A stretch of DNA of 64,000 nt from Candidatus Saccharibacteria bacterium oral taxon 488 (GTDB lineage: Bacteria; Patescibacteriota; Saccharimonadia; Saccharimonadales; Saccharimonadaceae): positions 310,001-374,000 of the forward strand of contig CP040000.1 of NCBI GenBank assembly GCA_013100805.1. The letters run 5' to 3'. Within the stretch, counting starts at the first letter, position 1, and each line of letters opens with the position of its first letter. Position numbers and translations under genes: made by a program. Below the pieces are notes generated by a model. The model was not told the origin of the DNA. It saw only the letters and a program-made list of their open reading frames with translations, and did not search any database. Shown here one piece after another: positions 44,114-53,257 of the stretch.

Positions 44114-44142
44114 TGTTATGACGAGTCGCGACAGGAGGGATT

Positions 44143-44325
44143 ATGGCGCGACCAAAAGGAAGTAAAAATAAGTCAAAAGCCCCTCTGGTGGAGCAATTTT
44201 CGTTCACGACCGAGCAACGGATTAGATTGGTAGCAAACTTAATCGTCGAGAAAATCGTCGAAGATGGTGCGTTTGCCAAAAAGTTAATTACGATATTGGA
44301 GGATGATAAAAATGTCTCCAAATAA
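44143..44325 (+). CDS. Small basic protein upstream of the recombinase
   Basis: A 60-residue protein starting MARPKGSKNKSK, an AT-hook-like opening, then a helical acidic tail. AGGAGGG precedes its ATG. Its stop overlaps the recombinase start by 14 bases, so the two are translationally coupled. Function unknown; possibly a recombinase accessory factor. Confidence 0.62.
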   Translation: MARPKGSKNKSKAPLVEQFSFTTEQRIRLVANLIVEKIVEDGAFAKKLITILEDDKNVSK

Positions 44326-46037
44326 TCAGCCGCGAATCGGTTTGTTGGCGATACGAGTTTCTTCTGACAAGCAAGGTCTTGATGGCGACTCGCCCGAAGC
44401 CCAGCGCGAGCAAGGCGAAGCTTACGCCAAGGCACACAATATCATAATTACCGAGACGATTATTTTGCTTGAATCGGCGTCGCACGAAACGCAGCCGATG
44501 CAAAAAGTAATCGACGTTTGCAAGGACAAAAGCAAAGGTTTTCAAGTTGTGCTGATTAAGTCAATCGACCGTTTTACGCGCGGTGGCGGCGATTATTATT
44601 CGCCGTTGAAACGACAGTTGACGCGTCTAGGCATCGCCCTTGAGGATATGTATGGCGTGATTGGCAAGCAGCAAATAAACACGCTGGAGCACACTGGATT
44701 TAAGTATTATTGGAGCGAGTTTAACCCGACACAAAAGTCGGAGTATTTGGAAGCGGAACGCGCCAAAGATGAGATGCGCGACATTATGAGTCGGATGATT
44801 GGTGCGGAGATTCGTTACACGCAGCTCGGTTATTGGATGCGCCGTCCGCACTATGGTTTTCGCAGTGTCAAGGTGGATACGAAAAATGGTCGGCGCACGA
44901 TTTTGAAGCCTGATGAGAACGAGGCGAAATTCATCATCAAACTTTTTGAAATGCGCGCCGTTCATATTTATACCAATCAGCAAATTGCCGACGAGCTAAA
45001 TTCAATGGGCTTTCGCTCGCGTGTTAAGATTGTGCGCGACAAATACGACCGAACGAAAATTAAGCGGCAAATTGGCGGCAAGCAAATGACCGCCAAAATG
45101 ATCGACCAGTACGCCAGTAAACTGGTTTATTGCGGTATCATCAAAGAAAAATGGACGCACGACCAGCCAGTCAAGGCGCAGTTTGATGGATTGGTCAGTG
45201 TCGAGCTTTTTAACGAAGCGAATCGCGGACGGATTTTTGTGGAGATTGACAGTTGCGACATGATAACCATTAAGCGCAGAGCCGTGCCAGAGCACCTAAA
45301 AAATAAACAGATCTATAACCCAGACTATCCATATAAACAAGTTATCGCTTGCCCGAAGTGTGGCAAAACCCTTTCTGGCAGTGCTTCGCGCGGCAAGATG
45401 GGTGCGTATTATCCGGCGTACCATTGCAGTCGTGATGGGCATTATTTCCGTGTGCCTAAGGCTGAATTTGACAAGACGCTTGACGATTTTGTGCGGACTA
45501 TTACTGTAAAACCAGAGTATGTTGATGACATTATCACTGCTATTGCCGAGCTGTGGCGCGAATCAGCTAGAAGCCAATCAGCAGCGCCTAGAGCACCGCC
45601 AGAGCCTGCAAAACCAAATTCGGGCGACCGTGGACAGAATGCGCGTTGTCACGAGCGAGACAGCGCTTGCGTACCTAGAGGAGGATATAGTTAATGCCGA
45701 AAATGAGTTAGAAAAACTAGACAAAGAAATCGCCAATCAGCCCAATCTGCAAGCCGAATTCGACCAAGTCTTGCAATACGCCAAATATATTTTGGAACAC
45801 CTACCAGAACTACTGCTTGACCTCTGTAATCCCTTGCGGAAAGCCGCCTTTTTCGCTGCCATCTTCAATAAAATCCCAACTTACGACCAAATAAAGTTTG
45901 GAACTCACAAAAACAGCCCGCTACCAGAGGTAAACGAGCTGTTTCGTATCCGGATGGATGATAAATCCTTTGATGGTGACCCTACCGGGAATCGAACCCG
46001 GGTTGCTGGGATGAGAACCCAGTGTCCTAACCGCTAG
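44312..46037 (+). pseudogene. Large serine recombinase, frameshifted, ending in tRNA-Glu
   Basis: The start has GGAGG nine bases upstream. The catalytic domain has the RVSSDKQ motif (Ser17) and SIDRFTRGG. It is followed by the recombinase domain (RPHYGFRSV, then DQYASKLVYCGI) and a zinc ribbon (CPKCGKTLSG, then YHCSRDGHYF). At about 45551-45565 the frame is lost: the first frame ends in nonsense at 45694, and another frame continues as NQLEANQQRLEHRQSLQNQ through the coiled coil. That frame reads on into the tRNA and stops at 46037, so its last 20 or so residues are antisense tRNA. It is either inactive or a sequencing error. Confidence 0.8.
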
Positions 46038-46048
46038 ACGATAGGGCC
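45974..46048 (-). tRNA. tRNA-Glu (CTC)
   Basis: A complete 75-base cloverleaf including encoded CCA at 45974-45976. The acceptor stem GGCCCTA pairs with TAGGGTC through one G-U pair. The anticodon stem CTGGG/CCCAG holds loop TTCTCAT (anticodon CTC), and the T arm is CCCGG-TTCGATT-CCGGT-like. Its 3' end abuts the recombinase gene, as expected for an attachment site. Confidence 0.95.
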
Positions 46049-46067
46049 GTGTCAAAGCTACCGGGCC

Positions 46068-46096
46068 ATTATAGCATGGTTAGCTGGGGGCGTCTA
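46068..46096 (-). promoter_or_regulatory. Promoter of tRNA-Glu
   Basis: Minus strand TAGACG (46091-46096), a 17-base spacer and TATAAT (46068-46073), 20 bases upstream of the tRNA. It overlaps the 3' end of the receiver gene. Confidence 0.65.
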
Positions 46097-46468
46097 GCCC
46101 ATCTTGTTGACGACGTCGATCAGCTTGCGGGGCGTGATGTCGGCCTTGATGAGGTAGCCGTCGACGCGGTTCATGATGGCGGACTTTGCGGCGTCGTCTT
46201 GCTCAAAGTTAGTCATGATGAGGATTTTACTGTTGGGAATCAGGTCGGTATCATCAGAGCGCAGAGCGTCCAAAATTTGGTCGCCGCGCTGTTCGGGCAG
46301 CATCAAGTCAAGGATAATCAAGTCAAACGGCTGACTCCGGGCCATGACCAGCCCGTCATTGCCATCGACCACCCAGGTCACGTCATAGCCAGCTTTTTGC
46401 AAGCTGCGCACGTACATCTCGCCGATAAAGCGGTCGTCCTCCACGCATAAGATTGTTTTGATCGCCAT
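46094..46468 (-). CDS. Single-domain response regulator
   Basis: A 124-residue CheY-like receiver with DD at 11-12, phospho-acceptor Asp54 in LIILDLMLPE, Thr in LIMTNFEQ and Lys in YLIKADI. It has no output domain, so it signals through protein contact or phosphorelay. It lies 12 bases after the sensor kinase and is its partner. Confidence 0.9.
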   Translation of the reverse strand: MAIKTILCVEDDRFIGEMYVRSLQKAGYDVTWVVDGNDGLVMARSQPFDLIILDLMLPEQRGDQILDALRSDDTDLIPNSKILIMTNFEQDDAAKSAIMNRVDGYLIKADITPRKLIDVVNKMG

Positions 46469-46480
46469 ACTTCCCTCCTC

Positions 46481-47992
46481 TTATCCTCGATACATAGCGT
46501 GATTTTTTATCCAGCCACCGCCTTGGCGGATCAGATTGCGATTGAGCTGTCCGTCCTCGAGTAGCTTGTCCTTGACGGCGGCGTAGAGCGGCACGGTGAA
46601 TGAAAAGACTGAGCCTTCGTTTTCCTTGGAGCGCGCGGTGATGTGACCGCCGTGACTCTCGATAAAGGCCTTGCAGATGTAAAGGCCGATGCCGGTGCCA
46701 GAGACAGTTTCGCGGCTGCGGTGCGAGCGGTAGAATTTGTGAAATAGATTTTTGACGACGCTCGGCGGCATACCGACGCCATTGTCAGCGACAGAGACTT
46801 CGATAACATCGCCTTTTTGTTCGGCGCTGACCGAGACGGTGCCGCCCTCAAAGCTGTATTTGATGGCGTTATCGATGAGGTTGGAGATGACTTCGCTGAT
46901 GCTGGAGCGGTCGGCGGCGATGGTCGGCAGATCAGAGGGGATACTGATGTTGAGCAAGCGGTGCTGCGTCGATGCGCGTAGCTGCATGTCGTCGGCGATT
47001 GAGCCGTAGATGTCAGACAGCGAGTCCTCGGCGAGGTGGATGCTGAGATGGTGGCGGTCGAACTTGGCGACGTTGAGAATGTTATTGATATAACCAGACA
47101 GGCGGTTGGCAGAGACCGTCAGTCGCGCCAGCAGCTGCGGTTCGTCGCCTTTCAGGCGGCCGGCCAGCTCCTCGGCGAGGACATCGAGATAACCGCGGAT
47201 GATGGTGATCGGGCCACGGAGTTCGTGGGCGGCGAAGGAGATGAAATTGAGGTCTTCTTCCTCGGGGAGGTACTGGGCCGAGCGGTCGATGAGGATGATG
47301 ACGGTTTCGCCGGGTGCGTCTTTTTGGTAGGAGGCGATGATGTCAAAGAAGCGAGTTTTTTTGAAGGCACCGTTGGTGGTGGCGACATGGCGCCAGGTAC
47401 GCTCGGCGGAGAGTTGGCGGGCGTCGGCGTCACTGAGCCAGGCGTCGAGCGACTGCTCGTTGAGAAAATCCAGCGCCAGATACGGCTGGCCGTCGGCGTC
47501 AGTGGCAATTGGTGCAGCCTTGTTGGCGGAGATGATGCGCTTAGCGGGATCGAGGACAACGATGCCGCAGCTGGTGTGATTGAGCGCTTGGGTCAGCAGC
47601 GCGTCGGGACTTGGCGGCGGTGCGGGTTGAGCCGGCTCATCATAGATGAGTTCAAGGACGGTCTTGAAGCCGGTCTTGGCGTGCTGCTCGGCGTTTGGAT
47701 TTGGTAGCGGCGTGGTGGTGCGCTCGCCGCGTTTATGGATCAGGGCGGTCAAGATATCATCAAGCGGCCGACCGGCAATGATGATCAACATGGTCGAAAA
47801 AAGACTGCCGACGATGAAAATCGTGCCAGTGATTAGCCAGAACGTCGGGTGACTCCACGAGGTGACGCCGGTGATACTGAGAATCACACCGCCGATGAGC
47901 GCTACGGCTGCCTGCCCGGCCAGTGCGCAAGCGAACAACATGCGCCGGTGGTATCGTCGAAAGCTGCGAATTGACGTGCCGCCAGCTGTCAT
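46481..47992 (-). CDS. Sensor histidine kinase with two TM helices and PAS-like domain
   Basis: A 503-residue kinase with two TM helices near 18-41 and 50-70, a linker and PAS-like fold (about 130-235, CGIVVLDPAKRIISANKAA), HisKA (FAAHELRGP) and HATPase with SGTGIGLYICK. The start at 47992 is the ATG in the ATGA overlapping the DUF3048 stop. The frame to 48037 is discarded. The signal is unknown. Confidence 0.9.
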   Translation of the reverse strand: MTAGGTSIRSFRRYHRRMLFACALAGQAAVALIGGVILSITGVTSWSHPTFWLITGTIFIVGSLFSTMLIIIAGRPLDDILTALIHKRGERTTTPLPNPNAEQHAKTGFKTVLELIYDEPAQPAPPPSPDALLTQALNHTSCGIVVLDPAKRIISANKAAPIATDADGQPYLALDFLNEQSLDAWLSDADARQLSAERTWRHVATTNGAFKKTRFFDIIASYQKDAPGETVIILIDRSAQYLPEEEDLNFISFAAHELRGPITIIRGYLDVLAEELAGRLKGDEPQLLARLTVSANRLSGYINNILNVAKFDRHHLSIHLAEDSLSDIYGSIADDMQLRASTQHRLLNISIPSDLPTIAADRSSISEVISNLIDNAIKYSFEGGTVSVSAEQKGDVIEVSVADNGVGMPPSVVKNLFHKFYRSHRSRETVSGTGIGLYICKAFIESHGGHITARSKENEGSVFSFTVPLYAAVKDKLLEDGQLNRNLIRQGGGWIKNHAMYRG

Positions 47993-49128
47993 CGCCACGT
48001 GACGGATCCCCGCCCGGGCGTAAACACGCCGATCCATGTTTGGCCGCGATTCAGGGTAAAGTCTTTACCATTTTCGTCAAGCAGTTTGAGCGGTGCGGTG
48101 AGACTGTCTTTCTTCCAGGTGATGGCGGTAGCAGTACCGTTTTGGAAGACGGTTGCCTTGCCCGAGCCAATGGTGACGGTGTCCTCGTAGCCATCTGGCC
48201 CGACGCGTCGCTCGACGGGCGCTTCGAGGGCGATGACGACGTGCGGGGCGATCTGGCCGCCTTCCCGATCAGCATGAGGTGCGCCAGCTAGCGAGCGTTT
48301 GTAGGTGTTGGTCGCCTTGTCATAAGCATAGGCGGTGTTGTAAATGCCGCTGCTAAAATTGAGCTGGATGGTAGTGGCGTTCGGTGTTTCGGCCGGTTTG
48401 CCATCGCCACGCTTGAAGCCGGTAAATGATGACTCCTTGAAGCCTTTGCTGGCGTTCAGAGCATCAAGTTTCTCGCCGGATGTATAGACATTGTGCGGAG
48501 CGCGGCGGTCGCTGGCCCGCCAATAACTGCCGCCGTTAAAGAATTGGTCGATGTCGCGGTAGCTGCTACTGCGGACGGTGTCGAGAGCGTTCGGGCTGCC
48601 GCCGACGTGGGCGATGGAGGCTTGATACTGTGCGCCCCAGCTGAGGTAATAGAGGCGGAGGCTACGAACTGGGCCGATGAGGCCGGGCTTGGCACCCTGA
48701 TAAACGGCGAGGAAGCGCGTGATGCCGCCCTCGGCGACGGCCTCGTAGACGATGCCAGCTCTCGATAGGCCGGACTGTGGGCGAGCGTCGGGGCTGTTCT
48801 CGATCATGACGGCGGTGACGGGCTGCTTGGTGGCCGCTTCATCAGCGACCTCGAGGCCGGTGAGCGGTGAGTAGAATTTGGTTGGCTTTTTCTTAGCGGC
48901 GAAAAACGGCAGACCACCGTCGTGCTGGACAGAATTGATAGCGACGATGAAAATGCCAGCGATAACCAGCGAGGCGGTAATGAGGACAATCGCCCACAAG
49001 TGCTTTTTGCACCACTGGGCAAACGAGCGTTTTTTGGCCGGGGCGTTTGGTGATGCCGGCTCAAGTTTAGCTGATTTTACCGTCGGTTTTTGGGCCGCGG
49101 TGGCTGGGCGAGGATTCTTGATGTGCAT
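47989..49128 (-). CDS. DUF3048 domain protein (YerB-like)
   Basis: A 379-residue membrane-anchored protein. The basic N-terminal region (about 1-40) is followed by a TM helix (about 48-67), then the DUF3048 domain (SPLTGLEVADEAAT, then MIENSPDARPQSGL, GPVRSLRLYYLSWG and RRAPHNVYTS). Homologues of Bacillus YerB are extracytoplasmic and of unknown function. TATACT lies exactly six bases upstream of the ATG. Its coupling to the kinase gene suggests the kinase may sense a surface state. Confidence 0.9.
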   Translation of the reverse strand: MHIKNPRPATAAQKPTVKSAKLEPASPNAPAKKRSFAQWCKKHLWAIVLITASLVIAGIFIVAINSVQHDGGLPFFAAKKKPTKFYSPLTGLEVADEAATKQPVTAVMIENSPDARPQSGLSRAGIVYEAVAEGGITRFLAVYQGAKPGLIGPVRSLRLYYLSWGAQYQASIAHVGGSPNALDTVRSSSYRDIDQFFNGGSYWRASDRRAPHNVYTSGEKLDALNASKGFKESSFTGFKRGDGKPAETPNATTIQLNFSSGIYNTAYAYDKATNTYKRSLAGAPHADREGGQIAPHVVIALEAPVERRVGPDGYEDTVTIGSGKATVFQNGTATAITWKKDSLTAPLKLLDENGKDFTLNRGQTWIGVFTPGRGSVTWR

Positions 49129-49204
49129 GGGTTTAGTATAGCATAAGCGACATGCGGTGGTAAACGGAGCAGTGTGCTGGCCAGTTGGTGTCTATGGCGT
49201 AGCA

Positions 49205-50650
49205 TTATGGTACACTCACGCCCACCGAGAACGCGTCAATTCCCTGCCCAAGCCGCGCCAACGTGCGCTCGCGGCCAATCAGCGCCAGCGTGTCATTCAG
49301 CTGCGGGCTAAACGGTGCCCAGGTGATGGCGATGCGGATGAGACTAAAGAGAATACCGGGCTTTTGGCCGGTGATTTCCAGTAGTTCGTTTAGCCGAGTC
49401 TGGACTAACCCTGGCGTCCAGTCAGTGAGGTTAGCGAGCTCGTGGTGGGCAGTCTCTAGCAGCCTGCGCCGTTCGCTCTCAGATAACTTCTTGAGCTGCT
49501 TGTTGCCGTCAATAAGTTCCAGGTTGATCTCGGGCTCCGCAAAAAAGTAGCCAAATCCACCGAGGTCACGCAGGGTTTTTAGGCGGTCTTGCGCCAGGGC
49601 TAGGACGCGCCGGCGATACCCCTCGTCTGCCCCAGCGGCACTGTCCGGCCAAAAATCATTGACTCGCCCAGCTAGGTCATCCAGCGTCAGCGAGCGGATA
49701 AACTGCCCATTCGTCCACAGCAGCCGCTTTTCGTCAAAGCGAGCGCCTGAGCGCTGCACGCGGTCGAGGCTGAACTTGGTAATTAGCTCATCCATAGTAA
49801 AGGTCTCTTGCTCGGTGCCGTCGTTCCAGCCCATGGTGGCGATAAAGCTATCCAGCGCCTCTGGCAGATAGCCATCACGGATATAATCGAGCACGTCTTT
49901 GGCGCCGTCGCGCTTGCCTAGTTTCTTGTTACCCTGCTCGTTCATGATGTGTGGCAGATGAGCGAATATAGGCCGCGGCAAGCCCAGTGCTTCGTAGAGT
50001 GCCAGATAATTTGGCATGCTCGAGATGAACTCCTGGCCGCGAATGACGTGAGTGATGTTCATCTCGGCGTCGTCGATGATGTGGGCAAAATTGTAGGTCG
50101 GGTAGCCGTCGGACTTGATGAGGATGAAGTCGTCAACAACCTCGGGACTGGTGGTGACGTCGCCCATGACCTCGTCGTGATAGATGTAGCTTTTGGGCTC
50201 AGCCTTGAAGCGCAGTGGCATGGTGCCGTCCCACTCCGGTGGATTATCGGGGCGATGGTCGCGGTAGCGAAAGGCGCGCTTCTCGGCCTGAGCGGCGTCA
50301 CGAAACACCTGGATTTGCTCGGGTGTGTAGGGATCAGCGTAGGCGCGGCCGGCGTCGATTAATGTTTGTGCCCACTGGCGGTAATGCTCGAGCCGCTGGC
50401 TTTGGACGTACGGCCCGTGTGGCCCGCCGATGTCCGGACCTTCGTCGTAGTCGAGGTGCAGCGCCTTGAGGCTGGCGATGAGATGCTCGCGGCTGCCGGC
50501 AACTTCGCGGACCTTGTCAGTGTCTTCGAGGCGCAGGATAAATTGGCCGCCGGCCTGCCGGGCGACGAGAAAAGCAAATAATGCCGTGCGAATGCCGCCA
50601 ACGTGCAAAAACCCTGTTGGCGAGGGTGCGAAACGAGTGCGTGTAGTCAT
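49205..50650 (-). CDS. gltX: Glutamyl-tRNA synthetase
   Basis: A 481-residue class Ib synthetase. RFAPSPTGFLHVGG at the N-terminus carries the HIGH variant, KLGKRDGAK serves as KMSKS near residue 240, and an anticodon-binding helical C-terminus follows. Without glutaminyl-tRNA synthetase in view, it may also charge tRNA-Gln. The start at 50650 has TATAAT exactly six bases upstream, so the 47-residue longer frame is rejected. Confidence 0.97.
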   Translation of the reverse strand: MTTRTRFAPSPTGFLHVGGIRTALFAFLVARQAGGQFILRLEDTDKVREVAGSREHLIASLKALHLDYDEGPDIGGPHGPYVQSQRLEHYRQWAQTLIDAGRAYADPYTPEQIQVFRDAAQAEKRAFRYRDHRPDNPPEWDGTMPLRFKAEPKSYIYHDEVMGDVTTSPEVVDDFILIKSDGYPTYNFAHIIDDAEMNITHVIRGQEFISSMPNYLALYEALGLPRPIFAHLPHIMNEQGNKKLGKRDGAKDVLDYIRDGYLPEALDSFIATMGWNDGTEQETFTMDELITKFSLDRVQRSGARFDEKRLLWTNGQFIRSLTLDDLAGRVNDFWPDSAAGADEGYRRRVLALAQDRLKTLRDLGGFGYFFAEPEINLELIDGNKQLKKLSESERRRLLETAHHELANLTDWTPGLVQTRLNELLEITGQKPGILFSLIRIAITWAPFSPQLNDTLALIGRERTLARLGQGIDAFSVGVSVP

Positions 50651-50711
50651 GGGGTGATTATAGCATGAGGCCGCAGCGCTGGTAAACGCCGAGGCATCGG
50701 TGTGGCGTTGA

Positions 50712-51656
50712 TTATAAACTAGTGGCGATTTTGGTGACTTGCTCGCTTGACAATGCCCCGCCGAGGGTGATTTGGTAGAGGACGCCGCCATTGATCCAGC
50801 TGGCCGTCCGGTCGGTGCTGTAAATAGTCAGACCGCCGGCGGTGGTAGTTTGGACGTCGCCGCCGTCGGCGGTCAGGGTCTCTTTGAGGGCGGCGGAATT
50901 GAGCGAACTTTTTTGCTGGGTGATGGTGTAGGATTGGCCGCCGTCAGCGTAAGCAAATTTCATGCGGACTTCCCCGCTCTTGAAGGTAATTGGGCCGCTG
51001 AGGGCATAGCCGGTCGGTCGATAGCCGGGGTATTTGGCGTTGACACCAGATTGGATGGCGGCGATGCGGGTGGAGATGTTAGGCATACCGAGGTAGGTGA
51101 AATAACCGCCGATTAGCATGATGGCTAGGCCGACAGAGGCGATTTGCAGCCAGCGACCGATGCGGTTCTTTGGTTTTTTGCTGCGGCGTGGCGCTTTTTC
51201 TGGAGTAGTGGCGCGCTGCAGTGCTTCGGTGATGGCCTCGTTTTTGAGAACGGCGGCCGGCTTGGGCGCGAGGGTGGCAGTGTGTTGCTTAGACGGCAGA
51301 TGGTTTGGCTTGATAATACGCGTCGAGTGATGGTGTGATGTGGCTGGACTGCGGCGAGTTACAGTTCGGGTGGTCTGATGAGGCTGTTGGGCAGCACAGG
51401 CTTGAGCACGCACGACGGCCGGGTGCGGTTCGGCGGGACGGTCGCGCTTAGTTGGTTGCGGCGGGACGCTCGGCGTGCTCGGCGCAAATTTATTGACATG
51501 GACACTTATCGGAACGGAGGTGTCGCGCGTAATGTCGGGGCGGCTGGCCAAGCGACGCTTGGCGTGCGATGGCGCGGCGACGTGACGGCGACTGAGCGTC
51601 GTTGATTTTTGGCCGGCAGTTTTATGGACGGTTTTATGGATGATTTGTTTGTTCAT
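50712..51656 (-). CDS. Membrane-anchored DUF4367-like protein
   Basis: A 314-residue protein with a long basic disordered N-terminus (about 1-165), a TM helix (169-190) and an extracytoplasmic domain of about 120 residues (YRPTGYALSGPITFKSGEVR, then SYTITQQKSSL and TASWINGGVLYQITLGG) like the DUF4367 lipoprotein-associated fold. Promoter TTGCAA-17-TACAAT lies at 51688-51716, and GAGGGG precedes the ATG, so this gene has a leader. Function unknown. Confidence 0.78.
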   Translation of the reverse strand: MNKQIIHKTVHKTAGQKSTTLSRRHVAAPSHAKRRLASRPDITRDTSVPISVHVNKFAPSTPSVPPQPTKRDRPAEPHPAVVRAQACAAQQPHQTTRTVTRRSPATSHHHSTRIIKPNHLPSKQHTATLAPKPAAVLKNEAITEALQRATTPEKAPRRSKKPKNRIGRWLQIASVGLAIMLIGGYFTYLGMPNISTRIAAIQSGVNAKYPGYRPTGYALSGPITFKSGEVRMKFAYADGGQSYTITQQKSSLNSAALKETLTADGGDVQTTTAGGLTIYSTDRTASWINGGVLYQITLGGALSSEQVTKIATSL

Positions 51657-51687
51657 GAACCCCTCGTATTCCTAATGCTTACTCCTA

Positions 51688-51716
51688 ATTGTACAAACTG
51701 GACATGCTTTTTGCAA
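51688..51716 (-). promoter_or_regulatory. Promoter of the DUF4367-like gene
   Basis: Minus strand TTGCAA (51711-51716), 17-base spacer, TACAAT (51688-51693). It overlaps the upstream part of the divergent PEGA promoter, whose -10 TATAAT is at 51731-51736, so the two may interfere. Confidence 0.6.
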
Positions 51717-51744
51717 GGGGCGAAATGTGGTATAATCTCTAATC

Positions 51745-53232
51745 ATGTATCGGAAGCAAAAACGCAGTTTAGAGCTCGCCCGCAGGACACTGATTTACAC
51801 AGTTATGGTGCTGGCGGTGTGTACGCTGGCGTTTATTTTGATTTTTCATACGCTTGGCTATCAGCTGGATCTCAAGACGCAGACGGTTGAGCAGCGGGCG
51901 CTGGTGCAGTATGATTCGCGGCCGCAAGGTGCACGGGTGTCCGTCGATGGCATGGAGCTCGGCAAGACACATATCAAGGGCATGCTTCCCGAGGGGCAGC
52001 ATCAATTTTCCATGCGGCTGGATGGCTATGACGAGTGGCGCAAAGTCGTCGAGGTTAAAGCCGGGACACTGACCTGGCTATCGTACGCGCGGCTGGTGCC
52101 GAGTGAGCGGGTGGTGAGTTCGGTCAAGGAATTTTCGTCGCTCGCCTCAGTGCGATTTTCGCCAAATTGGCGGTTCATGTTGGGCGTGATGCAAGCGACC
52201 GATGCACCAAAGATCGTCTGGGGTGATTTGCGTGATTCAGATAAGCCAAAGTTTAACGAGGTAACGCTGGATACGTCGGTGGTGGCGGGTTACGGCGGCC
52301 AGGCGACGGCGCACACGTTTAAGATTGTTGAGTGGGATTCGGGCAATCGCTACGCCATTCTCAAACACACCTACGTGGTCGAAGGCCAAGGCGAGAAGGT
52401 CCAGTGGCTGAAAGTTGACCGCGAGAATAAGACAGTGGTTGATATCGCGAAAGTGATCGGGCTGGAGCTAAAAGACGTGCGCTTCCTCGGTGAGAGTGGC
52501 AATGAACTGTATGTACTACAATCAAGCGGTGAACTGCGGCGAGCGGACCTGAACGCAGCGACGATTTCTGCGCCGCTGATCAGTCATGTACAGTCATTCT
52601 CGGTGTATGGCACGGATTATATCACCTACGTCGGGACGAATGGTACGAGCAAGCTGCAGCTGGCGGGCATTTGGCGCAAGGATTGGACTGAGCCAGTGGT
52701 TGTCCGGCGCCAGACTGAGGCGGAGGCTGCAACGCCACTGATGATTAAGTTCTCGCGCTATGACAATAAAGACGTGCTGGTGGTCGGCGTTGGCTCGGCG
52801 GTGACGCTGCACATGGGCGCGGCGCTGGACGGGTCGAGCTCATCGGCGTCAAAGCTACTGAGCCGCGTCAAGTCGATCACCGTCGGCGAGCAACTAGCTG
52901 AACTTGACCTGAGCGGTACCGGGCGGTTTGTCTTGATGCGAACGGGGGCTGGCTTTATGAGTTATGATATTGAGCGGCAATCGGTGTCGCACGATACGGC
53001 ACTGCCGACGGGGACGACGCTTGATTGGCTGGATGATTATCACGTGTGGAGCGTCGAGGGTGGCAAGCTGGTGATGCGCGAGTTCGACGGCGCTAATCAA
53101 TCGACGATGCTGGAGGCCAGCGAAGGGTTCGATGCGTCACTGTCGCACGACGGCGACTGGCTGTATGCTTTCCGCCGAGCCGATAACGGCACGGTAACGA
53201 TGTCACGGCTGCGCATGACGATCAAGCGCTAA
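51745..53232 (+). CDS. PEGA-domain surface protein
   Basis: A 495-residue protein with a TM anchor (about 14-36) and a PEGA domain (about 50-115, QYDSRPQGARVSVDGMELGK). A strand-rich region that may form a propeller follows (about 130-490; DLNAATISAPLISH, then SLSHDGDWLYAFRRA). PEGA domains occur in surface and S-layer-linked proteins. TATAAT lies eight bases before the ATG. Function unknown. Confidence 0.85.
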   Translation: MYRKQKRSLELARRTLIYTVMVLAVCTLAFILIFHTLGYQLDLKTQTVEQRALVQYDSRPQGARVSVDGMELGKTHIKGMLPEGQHQFSMRLDGYDEWRKVVEVKAGTLTWLSYARLVPSERVVSSVKEFSSLASVRFSPNWRFMLGVMQATDAPKIVWGDLRDSDKPKFNEVTLDTSVVAGYGGQATAHTFKIVEWDSGNRYAILKHTYVVEGQGEKVQWLKVDRENKTVVDIAKVIGLELKDVRFLGESGNELYVLQSSGELRRADLNAATISAPLISHVQSFSVYGTDYITYVGTNGTSKLQLAGIWRKDWTEPVVVRRQTEAEAATPLMIKFSRYDNKDVLVVGVGSAVTLHMGAALDGSSSSASKLLSRVKSITVGEQLAELDLSGTGRFVLMRTGAGFMSYDIERQSVSHDTALPTGTTLDWLDDYHVWSVEGGKLVMREFDGANQSTMLEASEGFDASLSHDGDWLYAFRRADNGTVTMSRLRMTIKR

Positions 53233-53257
53233 GTGCTAATTTGAATCTTATTGTGCT

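Larger units (their letters stand above)
20945..46048. mobile_element. Putative AT-rich integrated element ending at tRNA-Glu
   Basis: Base composition drops after the GNAT gene and recovers at tRNA-Glu. The interval carries a full secretion operon, a methyltransferase-ATPase pair, a replication-relaxation-type protein and a serine recombinase reading into the tRNA 3' end. The right boundary is well placed. The left boundary is a guess from composition, since I see no repeated attachment site. It may be several insertions and not one element. Confidence 0.4.

Noticed and set aside
45974..46037. The final residues of the recombinase frame as true protein
   Set aside because: They are the antisense of tRNA-Glu. 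This is a common spurious translation, although it also shows where the element joined.
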